A DNA stretch of 64,000 bases from Coniella vitis (lineage: Eukaryota > Ascomycota > Sordariomycetes > Diaporthales > Schizoparmaceae). The notes under the pieces were generated by a model. The model had not been told where the DNA came from and did no database searches. It worked only from the letters and a program-made list of their open reading frames with translations. Of the stretch, positions 23,386 to 36,269 are shown piece by piece. Each line of letters opens with the position of its first letter. Within the stretch, counting starts at the first letter, position 1. Location: positions 248,001-312,000 of the forward strand of contig WUJK01000002.1 of NCBI GenBank assembly GCA_011317545.1. Direction: 5' to 3'. The position numbers were made by a program, and so were the translations under genes.

Positions 23386-26300
23386 AAATCGTAGTACGAA
23401 TTAACGATAAATACTATATAATACTCCTAGATAGCGGAGTATAAGGAAACTTTATATCCCTAAGCGTTATTAATAGAGAACGGATACCTTAAAAGAAAAA
23501 GATAAAACCCTATAAACTTAGTATTATAGAAGGTATAAAAGTTATTTATAGCTAAGGTATTATCGATATAGAATCTAATTAATTATTAATTATAATCTAT
23601 AGATATACGATACTAATAAACTTCGATATTATAGATACCGTATAATATAAGCTAATTTTAGGTATATTATAGTTAAGAAAGGAAAATCCTCGAATCGATT
23701 AGATTAATAGCTATATTTTATAGGATAAAACGGATACCTAAGAAGCGGTTATAATTAAAGGCGTAGGATCGGATTTAGTTATTAATCGATACCTAGATAA
23801 TAGGGGCTTAAACGAATTTATATATACCTTTAAATCGAGAAAAGCTAAGATAATAGTTACCCTAGGATATAATAAACCTCGATAGCTTATAGAAAAGGGT
23901 CTAATAATAGTTAATACTTAATAGAAAAAGGGATATAATAGATTAGGATATAATATAATAGGATTCTATAGATAATAGGATATATTATCGCGGTAAGTTT
24001 AAGAAGGAACTAAGTATATATAACGATATCTCCTTATAATAGCAATTATATAAAACGAAGATATATTTAAAGACCTCTCCGGTATATTAGAAGAGTATCG
24101 GAAGTTTATAAAACTATTTTAAGGAAAATTCGATAATAGCCTATTAGAGTATAGCCCCTATAACTATAAAATCCTACTTAAAGAAGGAGAGTAACTAAAG
24201 TTCTATCTTATTTACGGATTAGATAAGGATAAACTTAAAGTATTTAGAGAATATATTAACGAAAACCTTAAAAAAGGCTATATTAGACCTTTATATTTAC
24301 TAATAGGATATCTAATCCTATTTATATTAAAGAAAAACGGTAAACTAAGATTATATATTAACTATCGGCAATTTAACGATATTATAATTAAGAATTAATA
24401 CCCCTTACCTCTCTTTAAAGAACTTAGAGATAGACTTAGAGGAGCCTAATAATTTATAGCCCTTAACCTTAAAGAAGGATATATATATATTCGTATTAAA
24501 CCCGGAGAAGAATAGAAAATAGCGTTTAGAATATACTATAGATATTTCGAATATCTTATTATACTATTCGGATTTACTAATACCCCTATATTATTCCAGG
24601 AAATAATAAACTTTATCTTATATAAATACCTCGATTATTTTATAATCGCTTACCTAGATAATATCCTTATTTACTTAAAGATATTCGAAGAATATTAGAG
24701 GTATATTACGATAATCCTATAAATCCTCTAAAATAATAAGATTTTAAGAGAACCTACTAAATATAACTAGAATACTTAAGAAGTTAACTACCTCGGATAT
24801 ATTATTATACTAGGGTATATACGAATATAGAAAGATAAAGTATAAGTAGTTAGGGACTAGCTTATACCTTAGAACGTTAAGGATATTAGAGCCTTCTTAG
24901 GCTATACTAACTTCTACCGATAATTTATTAAGAACTATAATAGTATTATAATACTACTTATAGAACTTACGAAAAAGGATATTACCTTCGATTAGAACGA
25001 ACGGGTATAGAAAGCCTTTAATATAATTAAGGATATAGTTATATTAGAACTAATCCTAATCGAAGTAAACTAAGATAAAGTTTTCGAGATCGAGATAAAC
25101 GTATTAGATTATATACTCGGTAGATAACTCGGATAACGAGATAATAAAGGACGACTACGGATAATTAGTAACTTTAGTAAAAAACTAAACGGATTAGAAC
25201 TTAACTACGGAACGCCCGATTAAGAACTTATAGTAATAATAGAAGCCTTTAGGGAATAGCGATACTATCTTATTAGCGCGAAATAATAAATTCTTATATA
25301 TACGGATTATAAGAATCTCTAGGTATTTACCTCGATAAAGTAGCTTAATAAACGATAAGTTAGATAATACGAATTTCTATTAGAATTCGACTTTAAGATT
25401 ATCTACCGTAAAGGTAAAGAAAACGAACGAATAGATACTCTTAATAGACGGTTAGATTATAAGGATAGCAATAATAAAGACTAAAATATTATAATAATCT
25501 TTAAGGAAAATTCGGAAGGTAACCTTATTATACTATCTATTACTAAGGAACTTAACGTAATACTATATATCGAAGGAGAAATACCTAACCTCGATAGTAT
25601 AATAATATTAGAATAAAACGATTATATTAGAAGTATCTATAGCGTATTAGTATATAAATACTAAGGAATTAGAGCAACCTATAAAAGGATCTAACGCTAT
25701 TAGAATCTATTAAACCTTAAGAAACGAGTTATAAATATCGTTAATAACTACAATATATATAAACGGAATAAGATAGAATAATATAAACCTTATAGATTAT
25801 TATAACCTCTACTAATACCTACGACTATTTAGTTATCTATTAATCTAGACTTTATTACTAAGCTACCTCTCTTATAAGAACCCTTAACTAAAGTATAGTA
25901 TAATAGTATCTTAATAATAGTTTATAGATTAAGTAAGTATATATACTTCCTATTATATAAAGAAAGTAATACCGTAGAAGAACTCGTATATATATTCCTC
26001 CGTATTATTATCGCTAACTATAGAATACCTTAGGAAATTATATTAGATAGAGATAGAAAGTTTATATTAAAATTCTAGATCTTATTTACTAAATACCTTA
26101 GAATAATATAACGTATATCTATAGTATTTTATCCTTAAATAAACGGATAAATAGAATATATTAACTAGATTATAGAATAATATCTATAATATTATATTAA
26201 CTAAAAATAAAATAATTAGGTCGAACTTTTACTAACCGTATAGTTCGCTTATAATAGTATAGATATAACGAGTATAGGAAAATCACTATTCTTCCTACTC

Positions 26301-26870
26301 TACGGATATAACCCTACGGTATACTATAGAACGCTATTAAGTAGAAACGTAGAAACGGCAGATTAATACGCTAAGAGAATTAAGTAATCGTATAAGGATA
26401 CTCGATATATACTTTAGGACGTTAAAGAATAAATAACGAAATACGCTAATTAGAAAAGGATTAAGGGACTAATCCTATAGAAGGGAGATAAAGTCTACCT
26501 TAACCGTAAAAATATTAAAACTACTAAACCTAACGATAAACTCGATTATAAAAAACTCGGACCTTATAAAATTATATAATAAATTTTACTAATTAACTAT
26601 AAACTCGAAATCCTATATATATATCTATACCTAGTCTTCTATATTTTACTTCTAGAACTAGCACTAATAAATATAGAGCTTTCGTACGATATAAATATTA
26701 TCGAACTAGAATAAGTATAATACGAAGTTAAATAGATTCTCGACTTATATAAATATAAACGCGGAAAATAATACCTTATTAAGTAGAAAGATTATAATAA
26801 TTCGGAAAACACCTAGGAACTACTAAAGAATATATACCTAGACCTTATTAAAGAATACGAAAAAATAAAA
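23289..26870 (+). pseudogene. pol remnant of copy 1c
   Basis: Protease DSG is retained near 23430. The RT motif at 24651-24662 reads YLDN. RNase H, integrase and the chromodomain-like end (about 26720-26870) follow in the usual order. The pol frame can be read on through the antisense of the tRNA-like sequence without an obvious natural stop, so the true C-terminus is uncertain. Stops throughout from CAG/CAA/TGG changes. Confidence 0.85.
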
Positions 26871-26893
26871 GTTATTATAACCTTAAATAGAAA

Positions 26894-26966
26894 AGGTATT
26901 ATAGGGAATCGAACCCCGGACCTCCTAATAAGAAACTAGGAACTCTAACTATTAAGCTATAAGACT
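26894..26966 (-). tRNA. tRNA-like sequence or tRNA pseudogene, anticodon TCT (Arg) by position
   Basis: A 73-nt minus-strand cloverleaf: acceptor arms 26960-26966 and 26895-26901 (two mismatches, one explained by RIP), D arm with A-box-like TAGCTTAATAGTTAG, a five-pair anticodon stem CCTAG/TTAGG closed by G-U, a 7-nt loop TTTCTTA, a five-base variable loop, and a T arm CGGGG-TTCGATT-CCCTA holding a perfect B box GGTTCGATTCC. A T run (TTTTCT) follows as a possible Pol III stop. Position 37 is T instead of a purine, and RIP has probably altered several bases, so decoding identity is uncertain. Found only in 1c, in the spacer between pol and aORF, on the same strand as the aORF. Confidence 0.7.
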
Positions 26967-27049
26967 ACTCGTATCTTTAATTATAATAACTACTTATAGG
27001 AATAACCAGACCCTTATTAAGGATTACTAATAATAACTCTAAAGAAATT

Positions 27050-27680
27050 AAAATTATAAACTAGAAGCCCTAATAACCTACGAATTACTAATAAGAAAAT
27101 TAGATAAAGATAACGGAGAAATCCTAGACTAATTAAAATCCTTTAATATAGTAGTTATAAAACCCTTAGGTAGCGGGCCTTTAGGAACGGCCGGCTCTAC
27201 GGAATAATATTTAGCCTTAGCGGCTAAACGCTCCTTCTCTACCTCCTTACGCTCTATATAGTCTAACTCCTCTATAAAATCCAGGCCCCGGCGAATAGCC
27301 TATATTATCTTCTCTCTCTATATCTTTTTCTACTTATAAAAGCGGTCTATATATATATTTAGAGTATATCAAGCCTTATCTAATTCCTCTATTTTATCCT
27401 TAATCTTCTAATAATACTAAGAGATAATACGAATATCGGATAAGGAAGGACCTAATATATCGTAGTAAGATCTACTTAAACGAATATACTCGGTATAACG
27501 GTCGAAATATATTACGGAAATCTAATAAAAAGAAAGCCCCCGTTCCTTATAATTAGAGTAGGTCGGTATCTTTATATAATACTCTAGAATAGATTAAAGA
27601 AGAAGGTTACGCTTAACGGTTTTAGGAGTAACCGATAAAGAAACCTTTCGAAAACGATTTTTATTAATTCTCGACGATAT
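27050..27680 (-). pseudogene. antisense ORF (aORF) type 2 variant of copy 1c
   Basis: Starts at ATA (formerly ATG, rc 27678-27680), 102 bases from the 3' LTR as in other copies. The N-terminal two thirds match the aORFs of 1d/1e/1f (Ser/Lys-rich start, then a charged helical part). The C-terminal part differs, reading ...GPLPKGFITTILKDFN..., and its end near 27050 is approximate. Contains RIP-type stops. Function unknown. Confidence 0.55.
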
Positions 27681-27781
27681 AACGAATTAGGAAGGTATAA
27701 TCCGAAGTAAGAATATTAGGTAGGATTACTTACGGAAATACTATAGGTCTTTAGGGATAAAGACCGATAAAAGGGAGATAA

Positions 27782-28266
27782 TATTATAACCTACGGTTAT
27801 ATAGGTTATAGGAATAGGCTAGCGTAACTATATACTAGTAAATTGGAACCTTAATAGACCGATAGGGATCTCTTATATAACTAGGTTATATAGGATAATA
27901 TATTTAGGGTTAGGGTTATACGAACTAATTAGGAATAGATTATTAAGATTATTAGATAATCTAGTAGAGCCGGATTATTAGGATCGTAAGATAATCTAAA
28001 TAATCTAAGGTTAAATAGGGAATTTAATATAGAATAACGGAAGGATATAAGGATAATAGATTTCCTAGCTATTAGATAGTTTTCCTTATAATCTTTAGTT
28101 ATAAATCTAAGTATTATTTTATATAATAGGGTAATCCCTCTTAATTACTTATAATACTTAATATTACTCGATAACGTACGAAGACTTAAAGGTAATACTT
28201 CCCTACCTGCTAATATATAACTTATAGGTACTTCCAGAATCCGGGATTCAGGCAAGGATTATTATA
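27782..28266 (+). repeat. 3' LTR of copy 1c (type 2)
   Basis: 485 bp, begins after PPT AAAAGGGAGATAA. The outer end (about the last 60 bp, with CCTGCTAATA, TTCCAGAATCC and GATTCAGGC) is better kept than the same part of the 5' LTR. Followed by TTAGG. Confidence 0.95.
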
Positions 28267-28271
28267 TTAGG

Positions 28272-29930
28272 GCTTATAAAGCGGCTTATAATAGTAAATA
28301 TAGCGCTATTTAAGGCGGATATAACGCCTAAGGATACCGCTATAATATTAGGAAATATATAATACTTAGGTAAAGTCTCGCTTAGGTATAAGGAGTAGGT
28401 AAATACCGTTATTACCGCCCGTTATATAATAATAGAGAGATATAAGTAAGAATAGATAAATCTTTACTTTATATTCCTACCCTCTTTAATAGGTTTATCT
28501 TTATAAATATATTAATAGATAATAAATATAGTTATTATATTATTATAAGCCCTAAAACTATAAGTTAATTAAGAATAATTTATATTAAGGTACCCTTTAA
28601 ACTACTTGAAACGGTTATAAGGATAGCTTAAGGTATTATTATCTCCGAGATCGCTTTTACGGATATAAATATTAATAGTTAAGTAATAAGGATTAGGTTT
28701 TATATAATCCTAGGCTTAGGTTATAAGATAATTTTAGGTTTACCTTAGCTTTATTATTAAGGGGTTAAGATAAATAGGATATAATCCTAAATTATAATCG
28801 GAGCGGTAAATAGGATAATAATCTAAATATTCTTATTATAATTAATATAGGTTTAAGTTATAATATTATTATTCCTTCCCGATTCGCCTTAATAATAAAG
28901 CCGGTATTAATATAGGGAGGAATATAATAAGGTCTTCTTTTCGAGCCTTTATAAGATTATTACTATCCTTACCGGCTATATATAAGAGAAGCTTATAAAG
29001 GGGCCGTTATAGCTCCTTTTTAAATTCGTAGAATTTTAAAACCTATTCGATAAAGAAAAATCCGCTATCCTACCTTTATATAAGGGTAGTTATAATTATT
29101 ATATTCGGCTAAGATCGGGCGTAAATAAGGAATCCGCCGAGCTCTTATAAAGCCTTTTTTATAATATATCGTATAATTACTTAATCGAGCTATAAAGGTA
29201 GATTATAGAATTAATAGATTATAGCTAGGTCCGGGTAAGCTCTTCGTCGGCTATAGTACTAATCTTACTTATAAAGAAGGTAAATAATAGCTAATACTTT
29301 TATATCGATTACCGGGCGTTAAACCGTATTATAAAGGACGATTAATACCCCCTTCCGCTTATTAAGGAGATATTTTATAGCCTTATAAATACCCGGTAAT
29401 TTACTAAGTTAGATATAAGGGCTATATTTTATAAGATCTATATTATAAAGGGCTAAGAATATTTAATAGCGTTAAAGATATAATTCGGGCTTTTCGAATA
29501 GCTTATAATACCTTTTAGTTTAATAAACGCCCCTACGATATTCTAATAATTTATTAATAATACCTTATATAATATCTTAGATAATTATATTATAGCTTAT
29601 CTAGATAACCTATTAATCTATTCCTTAAGATTTAGGGAGGATTATATTATAAAGGTTTCGGAGGTTTCTTATTAGTTAAAGGATTTAAGCTTATTCTTAG
29701 ATTTAAAGAAGTATAAGTTTATAATAACGGAGATTAAATATTTAGGATTTATTATTAAAGCCGGTAAAAATATCCGGGCCGACCCCGAGAAGGTAATAAT
29801 AGTATACGATTAAAAGGCCCTATAAAAGGTCTTGTGGGTTTAGAATTTCCTTAGGTTTATTAACTTCTACCGAACTTTTATCGATAGGTTTATTAAGATT
29901 ATTAAGCTATTAATTGAATTAATACGAATA
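28272..29930 (+). pseudogene. Gypsy-2 gag end, protease and reverse transcriptase
   Basis: Continues Gypsy-2 after copy 1c. Gag remnant to about 28500; protease-like region about 28600-28790 ending in ...IILGLP.LYYQGVKI..., the usual end of a Gypsy protease. The RT follows from about 29130: SSSSAIVLILLIKK, YIDYRALNRIIKDD and TKLDIRAIFYKI, then the catalytic block AYLDNLLIYS near 29595-29620 (second Asp is Asn), and KYLGFIIKAG and FLRFINFYRTFI near 29850-29890. Cut at 29930 by copy 1d (duplication GAATA); the frame resumes at 37476 in RNase H. Confidence 0.82.
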
Positions 29931-30415
29931 TATTATAACCCACGGTCATACAGGTCACGGGAACAGGCCAGCGCAACCATATACCAGCAAATCGGAACCT
30001 CAACGGACCGATAGGGATCTCTTATATAACTAAGTCACACAGGATAACATAATCAGGGTTAGGGTTATACAAACCAATCAGGAATGGATTATTAAGATTA
30101 TTAGATAATCCAGCAGAGCCGGATTATTAAGATCGTAAGATAATCCAGATAATCCAGGGTTAAATAGGGTATTTAATACAGAATAACGGAAGGATATAAG
30201 GACGATGGATTTCCTAGCTATTAGATAGTTTTCCTTATAGTCTTTAGTTATAAATCTAAGTATTATTTTATATAATAGGGTAATCCCTCTTAATCACTTA
30301 TAATACTTGATATTACTCGACAACGTACGAAGACTTAAAGGTAATACTTCCCCACCTACTAATATACAATTTATAGGTACTTCCAGAATCCGGGATTCAG
30401 GCAAGGATCATTATA
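29931..30415 (+). repeat. 5' LTR of copy 1d (type 2)
   Basis: 485 bp. The outer half keeps many CA/TG that are TA in the 3' LTR of the same element (for example CACGGTCATACAGG here against TACGGTTATATAG there). It contains TATATAA (30023-30029), TTAGGG units (30054-30066) and, in the type 2 middle, inverted repeats GGATTAT/ATAATCC (about 30086-30155). Confidence 0.96.
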
Positions 30416-30470
30416 TTTTCATAACTCTTATTCAGGACGGTCTATATATACCTCTTAGGCAATATTAAGT

Positions 30471-32763
30471 ATAGCAATAGCTCCTTAAACCCCTACCCTA
30501 TCCACCTTAGGCGAAGGATATCGCTAGGTCGTAACTTAGGAAGATATAATACGCTAATTAATCGAACTCACCTAATAACTCGCTATACTCCGGCAGAACT
30601 AGGAACAGCAGAATCGCACTATCTATAGGCAGGCCTAATAGCTCGAATAATACTAAGCTATAGCTACTATAACCCTAGCGCCTATTATTTAGAACACCGG
30701 TAACGGCTATAAGATAGATAAACCTACTATATATAACGGTAATTAGAAAACGCTTTAAGGGTTCCTTACCTATTATAAGGTATACTTCCTATATAATATA
30801 GCGTAATTTACTACTAAACCCGATAAAGTTATCCTAGCCGGTATATAACTCGAAAAAGACGCATTTATCTGGTACGAACCCTTACTTCGTAACTATATTA
30901 AATATCTAGGCAACCTCGATTAACGCAAAACGACTACTAAGAATATATTCGATTTATTCGCAGGATTCGAATATATCCTTAAGGAAATATTTAGTAATCC
31001 CAACGAAGAACGGACTATAGTATAGCAACTTATAGAACTTAAGTAGAATAAATCTGCTTTAGCCTATACGGTTCGCTTTAAGCAACTCTTAGTACGCCTC
31101 CCTTAGGAAGATAAGAACCTTATAGAATACTACTATAGAGGACTTAAGGATAAGGTTAAGGACGAAATCTCCAAGCAGGACTAGCTTAAAGACTTTATAA
31201 TATTCAGCAATAACGCTATCCGTATTAATAACCGTCTCTACGAAAAACGTATAAAGAAAAGCAAAAAAGGAGGAAGCTACACTATATAGAGGAATCACGC
31301 TAACACAGACAACCAACCTTAGCTTCCAGCAATAAGGCACGGCAGTCAGCGGCACCATACACTCAGGTCCTATAAAGCTCGACGCAGCTTAGCGTAAACC
31401 TATAAGCAAGGAATGCTTTAACTATAGTAAGACAGGCTACTTCGCACGAGAATGCCGATAACCCAAGAAACCTAGAGAATTCAAAAAAGTCCCCGAAGGA
31501 CGATAAGCCAACATTATAATACGCGAGACTACGGACTCTACTCCTAGCTAAAACCAGCTTCTAGAGTAAGCGTCGGACGACTCCGATTATAAACTCCTTA
31601 ATTAGACCTTCTATTATAAGGATAATTATATAACGTACCTTTCGGTAAAGCAAGGCTTAGGATAGTTCCCTTAGAAACCTTATAAGGAATAATAAATTAT
31701 AGTTATCTAGAGAATACCCCTCTCTATAGATAACGGTTTATTCGAAAGACTAGTAATAGAGCAGTAAGCCTAGCTTATTAGGGAATACCCCTACTAACGC
31801 AATATAAAAGGGTATAAACTACCTAATAAAACGAATATTTTATAGAGTAATATTACGGAAATTATAGAATAATAGGAAACGCTTAGCATCGGTCGGAGTA
31901 CTAGCGCCTAAACTATTAACGAAGAAATAAGCTTAGAACTAGAAAGCTCTATAGATAAAGATACCGATAAAGGAGATATATACTACCTTATCTATAGTAT
32001 TATACTTAGAGAATTATTTAGGATAATAACCTATTAAGATAAAACCCCCCTTATATAGGAAGATATATAAATTAATTACCTCTACGAAAAGCACTACTAG
32101 ATTATATAGTTTGCCTATATTATATATAATTGCAGATAATACTTTAAATATAAGGTAACTAACGAATAGTTCCCTACGCGCGAGATAGGGTATAGCATTA
32201 TCGCCTATAATAATAATAATAGCAACTATTATAAAGTACTTAGGATAAGGGGAAACTACGCTAGCATTAGCCTTATATATAATACCCCCTACGAATATAC
32301 CACGCGATAAGTAAAATAGTACTAATGCGCGATACCCCAGTACGCACCTTACGCGCAAGAAAAAGCGCTCGACTAGCATAGAATACGCGAATAGAAATAA
32401 AGGGAAAAGCTCGCAAAGCCTACGTACGCAGGACCTACGTACTATAGCTTCTGTAAGCGCGCCGACTACGCAGAATACCTAACGGATAAAGCGCGTACCT
32501 ATTATAACCTTAAGGATAATTAGCCCGGAGCATAGACTCTATATACCGAAGAAGAAAATTAAGCACGCTTATAACGATAGGCCGTAATATATATATAATA
32601 CGGAATATAATAAGCTAAGAACCTAGTATAAATAGTAGCCCTTAGAGTATAGTAAGAATAGCAGAACCTAAAAGGCAAGGATCGCCTATAAGGGATAATA
32701 AGCGATCAGGACTTACGGTAAAGTCCCTCTACGCGATAGACAGCTCGACGTACGAATATTTGA
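30471..32763 (+). pseudogene. gag remnant of copy 1d with a 17-bp frameshift deletion
   Basis: Gag from the presumed initiator ATA (30471) to TGA (32761-32763). Readable capsid blocks include GNGYKIDKPTIYNGN (about 30703-30750), AGFEYILKEIF (about 30961) and VRFKQLL (about 31072). Next to 31308, about 17 bp present in 1e are missing, which shifts the frame. The knuckle (31414-31455) reads C, Tyr, Tyr, C at the four ligand positions. A 105-bp in-frame insertion (about 31733-31837) relative to 1a/1b/1c/1g is present in the long C-terminal tail. The natural TGA stop escaped RIP. Confidence 0.87.
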
Positions 32764-35700
32764 AAATCGCAGTACGAATCAACGACAAATACTATACAGT
32801 ACTCCTAGATAGCGGAGCGTAAAGAAACTTTATATCCCCAAGCGTTATTAATAGAGAACGGATACCTTAGAAGAAGAAGATAGAACCCTATAAACTTAGT
32901 ACCGTAGAAGGTATAGAAGTCGCTTATAGCTAAGGTGTTATTAATATAGAATCTAATCAATTACTAGTTACGATCTACGGACGCACGATACTAATAAACT
33001 TCGACATTACGGATACCGCACAACATAAGCTAATCTTAGGTATACTATAGTTAAGAAAGGAAAATCCTCGAATCGATTAGACTAATAGCTATATTTTATA
33101 GGGTAAAGCGGATACCTAAGAAGCGGTTATAATTAAAGGCGTAGGATCGGATTTAGTTACTAAGCGATACCTAGATAATAGGGGCTTAAACGAATTTATA
33201 TATACCTCTAAATCGAGAAGAGCTAAGACGATAGCTACCCTAGGATATAATAAACCTCGATAGCTTATAGAGAAGGATCTAGCGATAGTTAATACCTAAT
33301 AAAAGAAGGGATACGGTAGATTAGGATACGATATAATAGGATTCTATAGATAGTAGGATATATTATCGCAATAAGTTTAAAAAGGAACTAAGTATATATA
33401 ACGATATCTCCTTATAATAGCAACTATATAAGACGAAGATATATTTAGAGACCTCTCCGGTATACTAGAAGAGTATCGGAAGTTTATAAAACTATTTTAA
33501 GGAAAATTCGATAATAGCCTACCTAAGTATAGCCTATACGATTATAAGATTCTACTTAAAGAAAGAGAATAACCAAAGTTCTTTCCTATCTACGGATTAG
33601 ATAAGGATAAACTTAAAGTACTTAGAGAATATATCGACGAAAATCTTAAGAAAGGCTATATTAGACCCTCCTATTCACCAGCAGGATACCTAATCCTATT
33701 TATACTAAAGAAAAACGGCAAACTACGATTATACGTTAACTATCGGCAACTTAACGATATTATAATTAAGAATCGGTACCCCTTACCTCTCTTTAAAGAA
33801 CTTAGAGATAGACTTAGAGGAGCCTAATAGTTTATAGCCCTCGACCTTAAAGAAGGATATATATATATTCGTATTAAACCCGGAGAAGAATAGAAAACAG
33901 CGTTTAGAATACGCTACGGATATTTCGAATACCTTATTATACTATTCGGACTTACTAACGCCCCTATATTATTCCAAGAAATAATAAACTTTATCTTATG
34001 CGAATACCTCGATTATTTCGTAATCGCTTACCTAAATAATATCCTTATTTACTTAAAGATATTCGAGGAATACTAGAAGTATATTACGATAATCCTATAA
34101 ATCCTCTAAGATAATAAGATTTTAGTAGAACCTACTAAATATAATTAGAATACTTAAGAAGTTAACTACCTCGGATATACTATTATACTAGGGTATATAC
34201 GAATATAGAAAGATAAAGTATAGGCAGTTAGGGACTAGCCCCTACCTTAGAACGTTAAGGACGTTAGAGCCTTCTTAGGCTATATTAACTTCTACCGATA
34301 ATTTATTAAGAACTATAGTAGTATTATAGCCCTATTTACGGAACTTACGAAAAAGGATGCTACCTTTAACTGGAACGAATAGGCATAAAAAGCCTTTAGC
34401 ATAATTAAGGACGCCGTTATATTAGAACTAATCCTAGTCGAAGCAGACTAAGATAAAGCTTTCGAGATCGAGATAAACGTATTAGATTATATACTCGGTA
34501 GATAACTCGGATAACGAGACGATAAAGGACGATTACGGATAATTAGCAACTTTAGCAAAAAGTTAAATAGACTAGAACTTAACTACGGAACGCCCGATTA
34601 GGAACTTATAGTAATAGTAGAAGCCTTTAGGGAATAGCGATACTATCTTATCGGCGCAAAATAATAAATTCTTATATATACGGATTATAAGAATCTCTAA
34701 GTATTCACCTCGATAAAGCAGCTTAATAAACGATAAATTAGATAATACGAATTTCTATTAGAATTCGACTTTAAGATTATCTACCGTAAAGGCAAAGAAA
34801 ACGAACGAGGAGACGCTCTTAGCAGACGATTAGACTATAAGGATAGCAATAGCAAAGACTAGGATATTATAATAATCTTTAGGGAAGATTCGGAAGGCAA
34901 CCTTACTATACTATCTATTACTAAGGAACTTAACGTAATACTATATATCGAAGGAGAAATACCTAACCTCGATAGTATAATAATATTAGAATAAAACGAT
35001 TATATCAGAAGCATCTATAGCGTACTAGTATATAGATACTAAGGAATTAGAGCAACCTATAAAAGGATCTAACGTTATTAGAATCTATTAAGCCTTAAGA
35101 AACGAGTTATAAATATCGTTAATAACTACGATATATACAAACGGAATAAGACAGAACGATATAAACCTTACGGACTACTACAACCTCTACCAATACCTAC
35201 GACTATTTAGTTATCTATTAGTCTAGACTTTATTACTAAGCTACCCCTCTTATAAGAACCCTTAACTTAGGTATAGTACGATAGCATCTTAGTAGTAGTT
35301 TGCAGACTAAGCAAATACGTATACTTCCTACTATATAAAGAAAGTAATACCGCAGAAGAACTCGTATATATATTCCTCCGTATTATTATCGCCAACTACG
35401 GAATACCTTAGGAAATTATATTAGATAGAGATAGAAAATTTATATTAAAATTCTGGATCTTACTTACTAAATACCTCGGAATAATATAATATATATCCAC
35501 GGCATTTTATCCTTAGATAGACGGATAAACGGAACGCACTAACTAGATTATAGAATAATATCTATAATACTATATTAACTACGAATAAGATAATTAGGTC
35601 GAACTCTTACCTACGGTATAATTCGCCTATAATAATATAGATATAACGAGTATAGGAAAATCACTATTCTTCCTATTCTACGGTTATAACCCCACGGTAT

Positions 35701-36250
35701 ACTACGAAATACTACTAGGTAGAAACGTAGAAACGGCAGACTAATACGCTAGAAGAATTAAATAATTATACGAAGATACTCGACGTATACTTTAGGACGT
35801 TAAAGAATAAATAACGAAATACGCTAACTAGAAAAGAATTAAGGGACTAATCCTATAGAAGGGAGATAAAGTCTACCTTAACTGTAAAAATATTAAAACC
35901 ACTAGACCTAGCGATAAACTCGACTATAAAAAACTCGGACCTTATAAAATTGCACGATAGATTTCACTAGTTAACTATAAATTAGAAATCCCGTATATAC
36001 GTCTACACCCAGTCTTCCACATTTCACTTCTAGAACCAGCACCAGCAGACGCAGAACTTTCGTATAATATAGATATTATCGAACCAGAATAAGCATAATA
36101 CGAAGTTAAATAAATCCTCGACTTACGTAAATGCGGACGCGGAAAATAATACCTTATTAAATAGAAAGGATACGATAACTTAGAAAATACTTAGGAACCC
36201 CCGAAGAATATCTACGAAGATCTAATTAAAGAATACGAAAATTAGCGAAT
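32667..36250 (+). pseudogene. pol remnant of copy 1d (reference for domain order)
   Basis: Read in the -1 frame relative to gag, overlapping its end. Aspartic protease DSG at 32808-32816; RT from about 33600 with VNYRQLND near 33740 and catalytic YLNN at 34029-34040 (both Asp now Asn); RNase H with LIYTDYKNL at 34671-34697; integrase with first Asp at 35226-35228 (LDFITKLP), second in LDRDRKF at 35421-35441, and downstream FFLFYGYNP near 35670. The C-terminal segment about 36100-36240 reads EVK.ILDLRK..., YLIK.KGYDN and EPPKNIYEDLIKEYEN, a chromodomain of the chromovirus type, thought to steer integration to histone H3K9-methylated chromatin. RIP-type stops throughout. Confidence 0.9.
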
Positions 36251-36269
36251 AACCTAGTAATAGATAGAA

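Larger units (their letters stand above)
20641..28266 (+). mobile_element. Gypsy-1 copy 1c, full-length, type 2 with variant 3' region
   Basis: 7626 bp, flanked by TTAGG on both sides (20636-20640 and 28267-28271). The LTRs are type 2, but gag lacks the 105-bp insertion seen in 1d, 1e and 1f. The region between pol and aORF differs from all other copies and contains a tRNA-like sequence. This makes 1c a distinct branch or a mosaic. RIP damage is heavier than in 1d or 1f. Confidence 0.95.

Noticed and set aside
30054..30066. Internal telomere or former chromosome end
   Set aside because: Only two TTAGGG units, at a fixed place inside every Gypsy-1 LTR; part of the element, not a telomere array.
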